Positions 39,376 through 47,794 of a stretch of 64,000 bases of DNA are shown one piece after another. Below the pieces are notes generated by a model. It worked only from the letters and a program-made list of their open reading frames with translations. It did no database searches and had not been told where the DNA came from. The first letter of the stretch is position 1. Every line of letters starts with the position of its first letter. This DNA comes from Streptomyces rubellomurinus (lineage in GTDB: Bacteria > Actinomycetota > Actinomycetes > Streptomycetales > Streptomycetaceae), in the NCBI RefSeq assembly GCF_000961885.1, contig NZ_JZKH01000041.1:5870-69869 (forward strand). Reading direction: 5' to 3'. The translations under genes and the position numbers were made by a program.

Positions 39376-39409
39376 CCGGCCCGGTGGAGCACCCGCTCCG
39401 CCGGGCCGG
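39376..39409 (+). terminator. Terminator of the M16 operon
   Basis: 15-bp arms CCGGCCCGGTGGAGC (39376-39390) and GCTCCGCCGGGCCGG (39395-39409) with one G-U pair and an ACCC loop, 12 nt after the stop. Confidence 0.8.
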
Positions 39410-39528
39410 ACGCATTCCTGACCACGAGCGCTGCTAAATCCGTTGCGGGTGCGAGCCGTTCCGTGGATAGATGTTCCCCGACGCACAGAGCGTGCGAATC
39501 GCGGATGCAGCGAAGGGAGGCGGTCACC

Positions 39529-39597
39529 ATGCGGGTCGAGCGAACCATACGACGCTCCCCACGGTCGTACCTCCCCTGCTCCGCCCCGGCCGCCTGA
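39529..39597 (+). CDS. Possible 22-aa leader peptide upstream of rtcB
   Basis: ATG at 39529 is preceded by GAAGGGAGG with 7 nt spacing, a better site than many genes here. It encodes MRVERTIRRSPRSYLPCSAP followed by two alanines and a TGA. Arg-rich, one Cys, with rare codons (ATA, CGA, CCA). It ends 97 bp before rtcB. It could be a regulatory leader peptide or a chance frame. No homologue is known to me. Confidence 0.35.
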   Translation: MRVERTIRRSPRSYLPCSAPAA

Positions 39598-39694
39598 GCG
39601 CGCCCACCCCCTGAACTTCCCCGAGCCGCACCGGGATTCGATGCGCGCGGCACTCCTTCGTGTGAACCACCCGACCTATGGAGGTCGTTCGACC

Positions 39695-40888
39695 ATGACG
39701 TACACCGAGGTACCCGGCGTCCGGGTCCCGATCCGGATGTGGACCGACCCGGCGACGGTCGAGGGCGCGGCCATGCAGCAGCTGCGCAACATCAGCTCCC
39801 TGCCCTGGCTGCACGGCCTCGCCGTGATGCCCGACGTCCACCTGGGCAAGGGCGCGACGGTCGGCTCCGTCATCGCCATGAAGGGCGCGGTCTGCCCGGC
39901 GGCGGTCGGCGTCGACATCGGCTGCGGGATGAGCGCGGTGAAGACCTCCCTCACCGCCAAGGACCTTCCGGACGACCTGTCCCGCCTGCGCTCCAAGATC
40001 GAGCAGGCCATCCCGGTCGGCCGCGGCCTGCACACCGACCCGGTCGACCCGACCAAGCTGCACGGCTTCCGCGCGGCGGGCTGGGACGACTTCTGGCACC
40101 GCTTCGACGGGGTGGCGGACGAGGTCAAGTGGCGCCGCGAGCGGGCGATGCAGCAGATGGGAACGCTTGGCGGAGGAAATCACTTCATAGAAGTATGTGT
40201 TGATTCCACCGGCGTGGTGTGGCTGATGCTGCACTCCGGGTCGAGGAACATCGGCAAGGAGTTGGCGGAGCACCACATGGGCGTCGCCCGGTCGCTGCCG
40301 CACAACCAGGGCCTGGTCGACCGCGACCTCGCGGTCTTCATCGCGGACACCCCGCAGATGAACGCCTACCGCCAGGACCTCTTCTGGGCGCAGGAGTACG
40401 CGAAGCACAACCGGGCCCTGATGATGGGGCTGTTCCAGGACGTCGTCCGCCGCGAGTTCGCCAAGGCGAAGGTCGTGTTCGACGAGGTCATCAGCTGCCA
40501 CCACAACTACGTGGCGGAGGAGCGGTACGACGGTGTCGACGTGCTGGTGACCCGCAAGGGCGCGATCCGGGCCGGCAGCGGCGACTACGGGATCATCCCG
40601 GGCTCGATGGGCACCGGCTCCTACATCGTCCGCGGCCTGGGCAACAAGGCGGCGTTCAACTCCGCCTCGCACGGCGCCGGCCGCAAGATGAGTCGCACCG
40701 CCGCCAAGAAGCGGTTCACCACGCGTGACCTGGCCGAGCAGACCACGGGCGTGGAGTGCCGCAAGGACAGTGGCGTCGTGGACGAGATCCCGGGCGCCTA
40801 CAAGAACATCGACAAGGTCATCGAGCAGCAGAAGGACCTGGTCGAGGTGGTCGCCCACCTCAAGCAGGTGGTCTGCGTGAAGGGCTGA
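39695..40888 (+). CDS. rtcB: RtcB-type RNA-splicing ligase
   Basis: 397 aa. GTP- and Mn-dependent 3'-5' RNA ligase that joins 2',3'-cyclic phosphate or 3'-phosphate ends to 5'-OH, for RNA repair. Metal-site residues in DVHLGKG (47-53) and DIGCGM (Cys77), GGGNHFIEV (159-167), HSGSRNIG, CHHNYVAEE near 268, and SHGAGRKMSR near 328, whose His is the guanylylated residue. ATG with GGAGG upstream. Codons 156-171 (40160-40207) are strikingly AT-rich and rare for this genome although the protein motif is intact. Single gene; no archease or RtcR regulator in the window. Confidence 0.95.
   Translation: MTYTEVPGVRVPIRMWTDPATVEGAAMQQLRNISSLPWLHGLAVMPDVHLGKGATVGSVIAMKGAVCPAAVGVDIGCGMSAVKTSLTAKDLPDDLSRLRSKIEQAIPVGRGLHTDPVDPTKLHGFRAAGWDDFWHRFDGVADEVKWRRERAMQQMGTLGGGNHFIEVCVDSTGVVWLMLHSGSRNIGKELAEHHMGVARSLPHNQGLVDRDLAVFIADTPQMNAYRQDLFWAQEYAKHNRALMMGLFQDVVRREFAKAKVVFDEVISCHHNYVAEERYDGVDVLVTRKGAIRAGSGDYGIIPGSMGTGSYIVRGLGNKAAFNSASHGAGRKMSRTAAKKRFTTRDLAEQTTGVECRKDSGVVDEIPGAYKNIDKVIEQQKDLVEVVAHLKQVVCVKG
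40157..40210 (+). other. AT-rich rare-codon patch over the RtcB catalytic motif
   Basis: From 40161 to 40207, 21 of 47 bases are G or C, against roughly 70% or more on both sides. The codons here end mainly in A or T (GGA, CTT, AAT, ATA, GAA, GTA, TGT, GTT, GAT) while neighbours use C/G almost only. The encoded MGTLGGGNHFIEVCVDS is the normal conserved motif, so amino-acid sequence is preserved. Confidence 0.85.
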
Positions 40889-40895
40889 CCGAAAG

Positions 40896-40936
40896 CCGGT
40901 CGGGGTGCCGCCACGGTGTGGCGGCACCCCGACCGG
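40896..40936. terminator. Bidirectional terminator rtcB / ptsH
   Basis: Perfect 19-bp arms, 40896-40914 (CCGGTCGGGGTGCCGCCAC) and 40918-40936, with a GGT loop, between two convergent genes. Confidence 0.88.
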
Positions 40937-40952
40937 GTGCGTGCTGGGGGCC

Positions 40953-41234
40953 TCAGGCCGCGGCGGGGAGCTCGTCGAGGCCTTCCTGGACGAGCTTGGC
41001 GAGGCGGTCGAGGGCGTCGTCGGCGTTCTCGGCGTCGGAGGCGAGGACGACCTCCTCGCCGCCCTGGGCGCCGAGGCCGAGGAGGCCGAGCATCGAGGCG
41101 GCGTTGACGGGGTTGCCGCCCGGCTTGGCGATGGTGATCGGCACGCCGGTGGCCGTGACGGCCCGGACGAAGACGGAGGCGGGACGGGCGTGCAGGCCCT
41201 CGGCCCAACCGATGGTGACGCGGCGCTCAGCCAT
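40953..41234 (-). CDS. ptsH: HPr phosphocarrier protein of the PTS
   Basis: 93 aa. Carries phosphate from Enzyme I to sugar-specific EIIA proteins. The active-site motif GLHARPAS has His15. The second regulatory site region NAASMLGLLGLGA includes Ser47, the residue phosphorylated by HPr kinase in Firmicutes; streptomycetes are not known to use it. ATG at 41234 with GGAAAGG 8 nt upstream. No ptsI or crr beside it, as usual in Streptomyces. A DasR-type operator lies 68-83 nt upstream, consistent with control by N-acetylglucosamine metabolism. Confidence 0.95.
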   Translation of the reverse strand: MAERRVTIGWAEGLHARPASVFVRAVTATGVPITIAKPGGNPVNAASMLGLLGLGAQGGEEVVLASDAENADDALDRLAKLVQEGLDELPAAA

Positions 41235-41301
41235 GAGACGTGCCTTTCCGGTGAAGCTGGTCACGGCCGTGCTCTGGGGGGAGCCGGGGGGAAAGCGGCC
41301 G

Positions 41302-41317
41302 TGTTGTCTAGACCAGT
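41302..41317 (-). promoter_or_regulatory. DasR-responsive element (dre) upstream of ptsH
   Basis: TGTTGTCTAGACCAGT is a near-perfect match, on the minus strand ACTGGTCTAGACAACA, to the DasR consensus ACTGGTCTAGACCA(G/C)T, differing only in the less conserved outer half. DasR is known to control pts genes including ptsH in S. coelicolor. Confidence 0.8.
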
Positions 41318-41464
41318 GTTGCACGCAGGCGGCCCCCGTGAGCCGCCGCGTTCAGGAGTTGTGATTGTTTCTTTTCGGGGCATAAGGCCCGGTCGCAGGC
41401 CCTGTCCACGCCTCGTCCACCCTGCCGCGAGCACGCGTCCGGCGCCATTCGGCTCGCCGCCGGA

Positions 41465-41477
41465 TAACCTGACGATC
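41465..41477 (+). promoter_or_regulatory. -10 element for a leaderless GNAT/acyl-CoA synthetase mRNA
   Basis: TAACCT (41465-41470) ends 7 nt before the GTG at 41478. No Shine-Dalgarno sequence is present. Confidence 0.5.
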
Positions 41478-44324
41478 GTGGACGACTCCGCGGCAGCGAC
41501 CCCCGACCAGCCGGACTACCCGCAGCACTGGGAAGCCGACATCCTGCTGCGTGACGGCGGTACGGCGCGGATCCGGCCGATCACTCCCGGCGACGCCGAG
41601 CGGCTGGTCGAGTTCTACGGCCACGTCTCCGAGCAGTCCAAGTACTTCCGCTTCTTCGCCCCCTACCCCCGGCTCTCCGACAAGGACGTCCGCCGCTTCA
41701 CCCATCACGACTTCGTGAACCGGGTCGGCCTGGCCGTGGTGATCCGGGACCGCTTCATCGCGACCGTCCGCTACGACCGGATCGACGCCGAGGGCCGCCC
41801 GTCCGAGACCGGCACCGACGCCGAGGTGGCCTTCCTCGTCCAGGACGCCCACCAGGGCCGTGGCGTCGCCTCCGCCCTGCTGGAGCACATCGCCGCGGTC
41901 GCGCAGGAGCGCGGCATCCGGCGCTTCCAGGCGGAGGTGCTGCCGGAGAACCGCAAGATGGTGAAGGTCTTCACCGACGCCGGCTACACCCAGCACCGCA
42001 GCTTCGCGGACGGCGTGGTGCACCTGGAGTTCGACCTCGAACAGACCGAGCGCTCGCTCGCCGTGATGCGCGCCCGCGAGCACCGCGCCGAGGCCCGCTC
42101 GGTGCAGCGGCTGCTCACCCCGCGCTCGGTCGCGGTGATCGGGGCCTCGCGCAACCCGCAGACCGTCGGCCGAGCCGTCCTGCGGGACCTGCTGGGCAGC
42201 TTCGACACCGAGTTCGAGAGCCGCTACGAGCCCAAGGACGCCCCCCGCGCCGTGTACGCGGTGAACCGCAACGCCCCGCCCGGCACCGAGCTGGACGGCA
42301 TCCCGGTGCACCGCTCGATTCTGGACATTCCCGGGCCGGTCGACCTGGCCGTGATCACCGTCCCGGAGGGCGCCGTCCCGGCGGCCGTCGCCGAGTGCGG
42401 CGCGCACGGCGTCCAGGGCCTGGTGGTGCTGACCGCCGGGTACGCGGAGACCGGCCCGGAGGGCCGGGACCGGCAGCGCGCGCTGGTGCGCCAGGCCCGC
42501 GCGGCCGGGATGCGGGTGATCGGCCCGAACGCCTTCGGCCTGATCAACACCGACCCGGACCTCCCGCTGAACGCCTCGCTCGCCCCGCACCTGCCGGAGC
42601 GCGGGGGCTTCGGCATCTTCTGCCAGTCCGGCGCGATCGGCGTGGCCCTGCTGGAGGCGGCCCACCGGCGCGGCCTCGGCGTCTCCTCCTTCGCCTCGGT
42701 CGGCAACCGGGCGGACGTCTCCGGCAACGACTTCCTGCAGTACTGGGCGGAGGACGAGGCCACCGAGGTGGTGCTGCTGTACCTGGAGTCCTTCGGCAAC
42801 CCGCGCAAGTTCACCCGGATCGCCCGCCGGCTGGCCGCCGCGAAGCCGGTCGTGGTGGTCAAGGGCGCCCGGCACACCGGCAGCCTGCCGCCCGGGCACG
42901 CCGTCCCGGTCACCGCCAGCGGGCTGCGCGACGCGACCGTCGACGCGCTGTTCGAGCAGGCCGGCGTGATCCGGGTGGCGACCATCACCGAGCTGTACGA
43001 CACCGGCGAGCTGCTGGCCCAGCAGCCGCTGCCGCCCGGGGACCGGGTCGCCGTGGTCGGCAACTCGGACTCGCTGGGCCTGCTCACCTACGACGCCTGC
43101 CTGAGCGCCGGCCTGCGCCCCCGCACGCCCGTCGACCTCACCACGGCCGCGACCGGCGAGAACTTCCGGATCGCGCTGGACGTCGCGCTCGCCGACCCCG
43201 CCGTGGACGCGGTGATCGCCGTCGCCATCCCGCCGATCGGCACCTCCGCGCACGCCTTCATGGGCGGCCGGCTGACCGGCCCGGACGATCCCGAGATGGG
43301 CTCGGACGATCCCGAGATCGCCGCCGCCCTGCTCGAAGCGGGCGTCCGCGCAAGGGAGTTGGGCAAGCCCCTGGTGCTCGCCCACCTGGCGCTGACCGAT
43401 CTGCCGGTGCGGCTGCGCCCCGGCGGCGTGCCGGCGTTCGCGGCGCCCGAGCGCGCGGTGCGCGCCCTCGCGAACGCCGTGCACTACGCGCAGTGGCGCC
43501 GCCGCACCGCCGAGGCGGAGGAGACGGCGCGTGTCCCCGAGCTGGACCGGATCGACGAGCCGGGCGCCCGCGCCCTGGTCGAGGCGGCGCTGAGCACCCG
43601 CGCCGCGACCGCCGCCCGCACCCAGCCCGGCGGTGCCCGGATCACCCTGCCGGACGCCGAGGCCCGCGCGCTGCTGGCCCGCTACGGCATCGACGTCTCG
43701 CCCACGCTGCCCGCCCCGGACGAGCGGACGGCCGTCGAGGCGGCGGCCGCGCTCGGCTACCCGGTGGCCCTGAAGGCGACCGCCCCGCACCTGCGCCACC
43801 GCCCCGACCTGGGCAGCGTCCGGCTGGACCTCACCGACGAGGCGGGCCTGCGCCGCGCCCACGGCGAGCTGGACTCGCTGCTCGGCGGAGCGGCGCAGGC
43901 CGAGCTGGTGGTGCAGCGGATGGCGCCGCGCGGCGTGGACACCGTGATCGGCGCCACGGTCGACCCGGCGGTCGGTGCGATCCTCTCCTTCGGCCTGGCC
44001 GGCGCCCCCGCCGAACTGTTGGGCGACCTCGCGCACCGGCTGGTTCCGGCCACCGACCAGGACGTGGCCGCGCTGGTCCGCGAGGTGCGGGCGGCGCCGC
44101 TGCTGTTCGGCTGGCGCGGGGCCGAGGCGGTGGACACCGGCGCCCTGGAGGAGCTGCTGCTGCGGGTGTCGCAGCTGGTGGACGACGTGCCGGAGATCGC
44201 CTCGGTGGACCTCGAACCGGTGGTCGTGGCCCCGCACGGACTGGCGATCCTGGGGGCGCGGGTGCGCATCGCGCCGCTGCCCGTGCGCAGCGATCTGGGC
44301 CCGCGCGCGATGAGCACGCTGTAA
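41478..44324 (+). CDS. Bifunctional GNAT acetyltransferase / ADP-forming acyl-CoA synthetase-like (Pat type)
   Basis: 948 aa. An N-terminal GNAT domain (about 15-190; FRFFAPYPRLSDKDVRRFTHHDF, acetyl-CoA loop QDAHQGRGVASALL) is followed by the CoA-binding domain (from SVAVIGASRNPQTVGRAVL near 217), the succinyl-CoA-ligase-like domain (CQSGAIGVALLEAA...SVGNRADVSGNDFLQYW; KGARHTGSLPPGHAVP), and an ATP-grasp domain (about 700-948). E. coli Pat has the same parts with GNAT at the C-terminus; the GNAT-first order is frequent in actinobacteria. Relatives acetylate and silence acyl-CoA synthetases. GTG start preceded by TAACCT, leaderless. Confidence 0.92.
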   Translation: MDDSAAATPDQPDYPQHWEADILLRDGGTARIRPITPGDAERLVEFYGHVSEQSKYFRFFAPYPRLSDKDVRRFTHHDFVNRVGLAVVIRDRFIATVRYDRIDAEGRPSETGTDAEVAFLVQDAHQGRGVASALLEHIAAVAQERGIRRFQAEVLPENRKMVKVFTDAGYTQHRSFADGVVHLEFDLEQTERSLAVMRAREHRAEARSVQRLLTPRSVAVIGASRNPQTVGRAVLRDLLGSFDTEFESRYEPKDAPRAVYAVNRNAPPGTELDGIPVHRSILDIPGPVDLAVITVPEGAVPAAVAECGAHGVQGLVVLTAGYAETGPEGRDRQRALVRQARAAGMRVIGPNAFGLINTDPDLPLNASLAPHLPERGGFGIFCQSGAIGVALLEAAHRRGLGVSSFASVGNRADVSGNDFLQYWAEDEATEVVLLYLESFGNPRKFTRIARRLAAAKPVVVVKGARHTGSLPPGHAVPVTASGLRDATVDALFEQAGVIRVATITELYDTGELLAQQPLPPGDRVAVVGNSDSLGLLTYDACLSAGLRPRTPVDLTTAATGENFRIALDVALADPAVDAVIAVAIPPIGTSAHAFMGGRLTGPDDPEMGSDDPEIAAALLEAGVRARELGKPLVLAHLALTDLPVRLRPGGVPAFAAPERAVRALANAVHYAQWRRRTAEAEETARVPELDRIDEPGARALVEAALSTRAATAARTQPGGARITLPDAEARALLARYGIDVSPTLPAPDERTAVEAAAALGYPVALKATAPHLRHRPDLGSVRLDLTDEAGLRRAHGELDSLLGGAAQAELVVQRMAPRGVDTVIGATVDPAVGAILSFGLAGAPAELLGDLAHRLVPATDQDVAALVREVRAAPLLFGWRGAEAVDTGALEELLLRVSQLVDDVPEIASVDLEPVVVAPHGLAILGARVRIAPLPVRSDLGPRAMSTL

Positions 44325-44406
44325 CCTTCCTTGGTTGTGCCCCGCTCGCGGGCGCCTGTTGTCCGAAGCTCGGCGCCGTGCCGCCCGCTTCGTCGGCGGA
44401 CCATGC

Positions 44407-44418
44407 CAGGATGGAGTT
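44407..44418 (+). promoter_or_regulatory. -10 element for a leaderless DUF5998 mRNA
   Basis: CAGGAT (44407-44412) ends 6 nt before the ATG at 44419. Confidence 0.45.
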
Positions 44419-45018
44419 ATGGCGAAGACCGGTACCACCACCACTCAGGACCTGCGCTCGGCGATCGAGCGCAGCGGCTACTACCCGGCCCTGGTGTCCG
44501 AGGCGGTGGAGTCCTCGGTGGGCCCCGAGCCGATCAGCTCCTACCTGGTGCACCAGGAGACCACCTTCGACGCGAACGAGGTGCGTCGGCACGTGACGGT
44601 GCTGGTGCTGACCCCGACCCGTTTCGTGGTGAGCCACACCGACGAGCAGTCGGGCGCCGAGGGCAGCCCGGCGGTGCCGTACGCCACGACGTCGACGGAG
44701 AGTGTGCGGCTGGACCGGATCGGTTCGGTCGTGGTGAGCCGGATGGTGGCGAACCCGGAGACGTACACGCCGGGGACGCTGCCGCGCGAGGTCGTGCTGA
44801 CCATCGGCTGGGGAGCGGTGCAGCGCCTGGACCTGGAGCCGGCCGGCTGCTCGGACCCGAACTGCGAGGCGGACCACGGCTACACCGGTTCGGCGACGGC
44901 TGACGACCTCTCACTGCGGGTGAGCGAGGCCGGTGACGGCCCGGAGACGGTGGCCCAGGCGCTGGCCTTCGCCCGGGCGCTGTCCGACGCGACGATCGAC
45001 AACGGCCCCCGGGCCTGA
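44419..45018 (+). CDS. DUF5998 family protein
   Basis: 199 aa, soluble, conserved in streptomycetes, function unknown. Distinctive stretches: LRSAIERSGYYPALVSEAVESSVG, SYLVHQETTFDANEVRRHVTVLVLTPTRFVVSHTDE, and a C-terminal CSDPNCEADHGYTGS containing CxxxxC near residue 152 that might bind a metal. Starts at ATG 44419 with a CAGGAT -10 just upstream. Flanked by the acetyltransferase fusion and a phosphodiesterase-like gene on the same strand. Confidence 0.85.
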   Translation: MAKTGTTTTQDLRSAIERSGYYPALVSEAVESSVGPEPISSYLVHQETTFDANEVRRHVTVLVLTPTRFVVSHTDEQSGAEGSPAVPYATTSTESVRLDRIGSVVVSRMVANPETYTPGTLPREVVLTIGWGAVQRLDLEPAGCSDPNCEADHGYTGSATADDLSLRVSEAGDGPETVAQALAFARALSDATIDNGPRA

Positions 45019-45131
45019 CCACCGCGCCGCCCGATCGGCCCGTCGCGGCCCGCCCGGTCGCGGCCCGTCCGATCGCCGCGCTGCCCGGTCGCCGTACCGC
45101 CAGAGCTTCCGCCCGCTACGAATCCGGTTCC

Positions 45132-46319
45132 ATGTCCTTCGCTTCCGCCGACGGCTACGACGCCTTCGAGATCCTTGACCCCGCCACGGCCCCCGCGCCC
45201 CCCTACGGCAGCGGTTCGCTGTGCGACCTGCTGCCCTCGGTGGCGGCGGGCCTCGGCGTGCCGGGGTTCACCGCGACGCTGCCGATCGCCCCGGCCGACC
45301 GGGCGGTGGTGTTCCTGGTGGACGGCCTGGGCTGGGAGCTGCTGCTGCGCCACCCGGAGTACGCGCCGTTCCTGTCCTCGCTGGTCGGCAGCTCGCTGGG
45401 CGGCACCGGCCGTCCGCTGACCGCGGGCTTCCCGTCGACCACGGCGACCTCGCTGGCCTCGGTCGGCACCGGCACCCCGCCCGGCCTGCACGGGCTGGCG
45501 GGGTACACGGTGGCGGTGCCGGGCGCCGGCTACCTGATGAACCAGCTGCGCTGGCAGCCGCACACCGATCCGCAGGCCTGGCAGCCGTACCCCACGGTGT
45601 TCGAGCGCACGCACGAGGCCGGGGTGGCGACCGCGCAGGTGTCCTCCCCGCTGTTCGCGCAGACGCCGCTGACCAGGGTGGCGCTGTCCGGCGGCAGCTT
45701 CCTGGGCCGGACCACCGGCGAGGAGCGGATGGACCTGGCGGCCTCCTGGCTGGCCGAGCACGACCGGGCGCTGGTGTACACCTACGTCAGCGAGCTGGAC
45801 GGCGCCGGCCACCGCTTCGGGGTGGACTCCGACGAGTGGCGGATGACCCTGGACGCGGTGGACCGGCTGGCCCGCCGGCTGGCCGAGCAGCTGCCGCCGC
45901 GCTCGGCCATGTACGTGACCGCCGACCACGGCATGATCGACATCGCGCCGGAGGACCGGATCGACTTCGACGAGGACTGGGAGCTCGGCGCCGGCGTGGC
46001 CCTGCTGGGCGGCGAGGGCCGGGCCCGGCACGTGTACGCGGTGCCGGGTGCGGCGGCCGACGTGCACACGGTGTGGAGCGAGGTGCTGGGCGACCGGATG
46101 TGGGTGGCCACCCGGGACGAGGCGATCGCCGCGGGCTGGTTCGGCCCGGTGGTGGACGAGCGGGTGTACGGGCGGATCGGCGACGTGGTCGCCGCGGCGC
46201 GCGACGACATCGCGATCATCGCCTCCCGCAACGAGCCCGGCGAGTCCGCGATGATCGGCCTGCACGGCTCGATGACCCCGGTCGAGCAGTTCGTGCCGCT
46301 GCTCGAAGTCCGCGGCTGA
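45132..46319 (+). CDS. Alkaline phosphatase superfamily protein (type I phosphodiesterase / nucleotide pyrophosphatase-like)
   Basis: 395 aa. Metal-ligand Asp in FLVDGLGWELL near residue 63, nucleophile Thr in GFPSTTATSLASVGTG near residue 102, SELDGAGHRFG (Asp/His) near 222, and the second metal site TADHGMIDI near 260. No signal peptide, so cytoplasmic. Relatives hydrolyse phosphodiesters or nucleotide pyrophosphates. A -10-like TACGAAT ends 8 nt before the ATG. The 113 bp upstream contain a degenerate GC-rich repeat (CGGCCCG(T/C)C units, 45037-45105). Confidence 0.88.
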   Translation: MSFASADGYDAFEILDPATAPAPPYGSGSLCDLLPSVAAGLGVPGFTATLPIAPADRAVVFLVDGLGWELLLRHPEYAPFLSSLVGSSLGGTGRPLTAGFPSTTATSLASVGTGTPPGLHGLAGYTVAVPGAGYLMNQLRWQPHTDPQAWQPYPTVFERTHEAGVATAQVSSPLFAQTPLTRVALSGGSFLGRTTGEERMDLAASWLAEHDRALVYTYVSELDGAGHRFGVDSDEWRMTLDAVDRLARRLAEQLPPRSAMYVTADHGMIDIAPEDRIDFDEDWELGAGVALLGGEGRARHVYAVPGAAADVHTVWSEVLGDRMWVATRDEAIAAGWFGPVVDERVYGRIGDVVAAARDDIAIIASRNEPGESAMIGLHGSMTPVEQFVPLLEVRG

Positions 46320-46376
46320 CCGTGTCCGCGACCCTGCGCCCGAACCCCCTTGATGTGAAAGGCCTTTGCTCCACCC

Positions 46377-47033
46377 ATGGCTGAACTGGTGTTCTTCTCG
46401 GGCACGATGGACTGCGGCAAGTCGACGCTGGCGCTGCAGATGGACCACAACCACACGGCGCGCGGCCGGCAGGGGGTCATCCTGACCCGCAACGACCGGG
46501 CCGGTGCCGCGACCATCTCCAGTCGGCTGGGCCTGCGGGCGGAGGCGGTCGAGGTGACGGACGACTTCGACTTCCACGCGCACGTGGTGCACCGGCTCTC
46601 GGCGGGCGGCCGGGTGGATTACCTGATCTGCGACGAGGCGCAGTTCTTCGCCGCCGAGCAGGTCGACCAGCTGGCCCGGGTGGTGGACGAACTCGACATC
46701 GACGTCTACACCTTCGGCATCACCACGGACTTCCGCACCCGGCTGTTCCCCGGTTCGCAGCGGCTCATCGAGCTGGCCGACCGGGTGGAGGTGCTGCAGG
46801 TGGAGGCGTTGTGCTGGTGCGGCGCGCGGGCGACCCACAACGCCCGGACGGTCGGCGGGGTGATGGTGGTCGAGGGCGCCCAGGTGGTGATCGGCGACAT
46901 CTCGGTGAGCGAGGACGAGGTCGGCTACGAGGTGCTGTGCCGCCGCCACCACCGCCGCCGGCTGACCGCCGCGACCGCCCGCGCCTCGGTGCTCTCCCCG
47001 GACGTGCTGCCCTTCGAGGACCAGCAGGTCTAG
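46377..47033 (+). CDS. tdk: Thymidine kinase
   Basis: 218 aa, type II thymidine kinase for nucleoside salvage. Walker A FFSGTMDCGKST (7-18), Walker B-like LICDEAQFF with catalytic Glu near 88, GITTDFRTRLFPGS lasso region, and a zinc site formed by CWCGARATHNAR and CRRHH. ATG at 46377 with GAAAGG about 15 nt upstream, far for a ribosome binding site. Downstream gene is convergent, 11 bp away. Confidence 0.95.
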   Translation: MAELVFFSGTMDCGKSTLALQMDHNHTARGRQGVILTRNDRAGAATISSRLGLRAEAVEVTDDFDFHAHVVHRLSAGGRVDYLICDEAQFFAAEQVDQLARVVDELDIDVYTFGITTDFRTRLFPGSQRLIELADRVEVLQVEALCWCGARATHNARTVGGVMVVEGAQVVIGDISVSEDEVGYEVLCRRHHRRRLTAATARASVLSPDVLPFEDQQV

Positions 47034-47044
47034 GAGGCAGGCCC

Positions 47045-47794
47045 TCAGCCGGTCTCCAGGACGGAGAAGTGCCCGCCCTGCGGGTCGGCCAGTCGGGCCG
47101 CGCGGCCGCGCGCGGTGCGGTGCGGCTCGACCAGGACGCGGCCGCCTAGCGCGACGGCCTGACGGGCCGTCAGTGCGGCGTCGGAGACGGCGAAGTGGGT
47201 GCGCCAGCGCGGCGGGTGGCCGCGCAGGTCGGCGTGGTGCCGCAGGCCCGCCGCCGGGCGGCCGTGGACGAGCAGCGCGGACTCCTCGGCGCCGGGCCGG
47301 ACGGGCCGGTCGAGCACGGTGGCGTAGAAGGCGGCGGCGCCTTCGGTGTCGGGCGTGAGCAGTTCGGACCAGGCGGGCTCGCCGGGTGTGCTGCCGGCCT
47401 CCCGGCCGGGGTGCTCCTCGCCCTGCCAGAGGCCGAAGACGGCGCCGGAGACGTCGGCGGCGATGGCCATCCGCCCGGCGCGCTCGGCCTGGAGGGGCCC
47501 CACGGCGACGGTTCCGCCGCATTCCCGGACGAGTTGGGCGGTGCGGTCGGCGTCGTCCACGGCGAAGTAGGTGGTCCACTGCACCGGGAAGCCGGTGGCG
47601 GTGGAGACGCCGAGACCGGCGACCGGTTCGCCGTCCAGCTCGGCCCGTACGTAGGCGCCGAGTTGGCCGGGGCCGGGGGTGTACGTCCAGCCGAGCAGGT
47701 CGCCGTAGAAGGCGCGGGCGCCGGGCAGGTCGTCGGTCAGCAGGCTGACCCAGCAGGGCGTGCCCTGGGCCAGTCGGAGTTCCACCGCGGGCAA
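47045..47794 (-). CDS. VOC-fold protein with two glyoxalase-like domains
   Basis: 249 aa. Two tandem VOC modules (about 10-120 and 130-247): CWVSLLTDDLPGARAFYGDLLGWTY and WSELLTPDTEGAAAFYATVLDRPV. The second ends DPQGGHFSVLE. This arrangement is common for actinobacterial proteins that bind antibiotics or act as hydroxylase-type enzymes; the substrate is unknown. The start is a TTG at 47794 because GAGGAGG lies 6 nt upstream; translations from farther upstream lack family similarity. Confidence 0.85.
   Translation of the reverse strand: MPAVELRLAQGTPCWVSLLTDDLPGARAFYGDLLGWTYTPGPGQLGAYVRAELDGEPVAGLGVSTATGFPVQWTTYFAVDDADRTAQLVRECGGTVAVGPLQAERAGRMAIAADVSGAVFGLWQGEEHPGREAGSTPGEPAWSELLTPDTEGAAAFYATVLDRPVRPGAEESALLVHGRPAAGLRHHADLRGHPPRWRTHFAVSDAALTARQAVALGGRVLVEPHRTARGRAARLADPQGGHFSVLETG

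Larger units (their letters stand above)
39364..39694. other. Region between M16 operon and rtcB
   Basis: Contains the M16 terminator, a possible promoter (TTGCGG 39443-39448 and TAGATG 39468-39473, spacer 19, long), and a small open frame with a strong ribosome binding site (39529-39597). The rtcB ribosome binding site GGAGG lies 10 nt before its ATG. Confidence 0.45.

Noticed and set aside
44407..44418. GGAG at 44413 as Shine-Dalgarno of the DUF5998 gene
   Set aside because: Only 2 nt from the ATG, too close; a -10 and leaderless start explains the sequence better.
45037..45105. Degenerate CGGCCCG-type repeats as a CRISPR or regulatory array
   Set aside because: Units are irregular in length and simply reflect GC-rich low complexity; no spacer-repeat periodicity.
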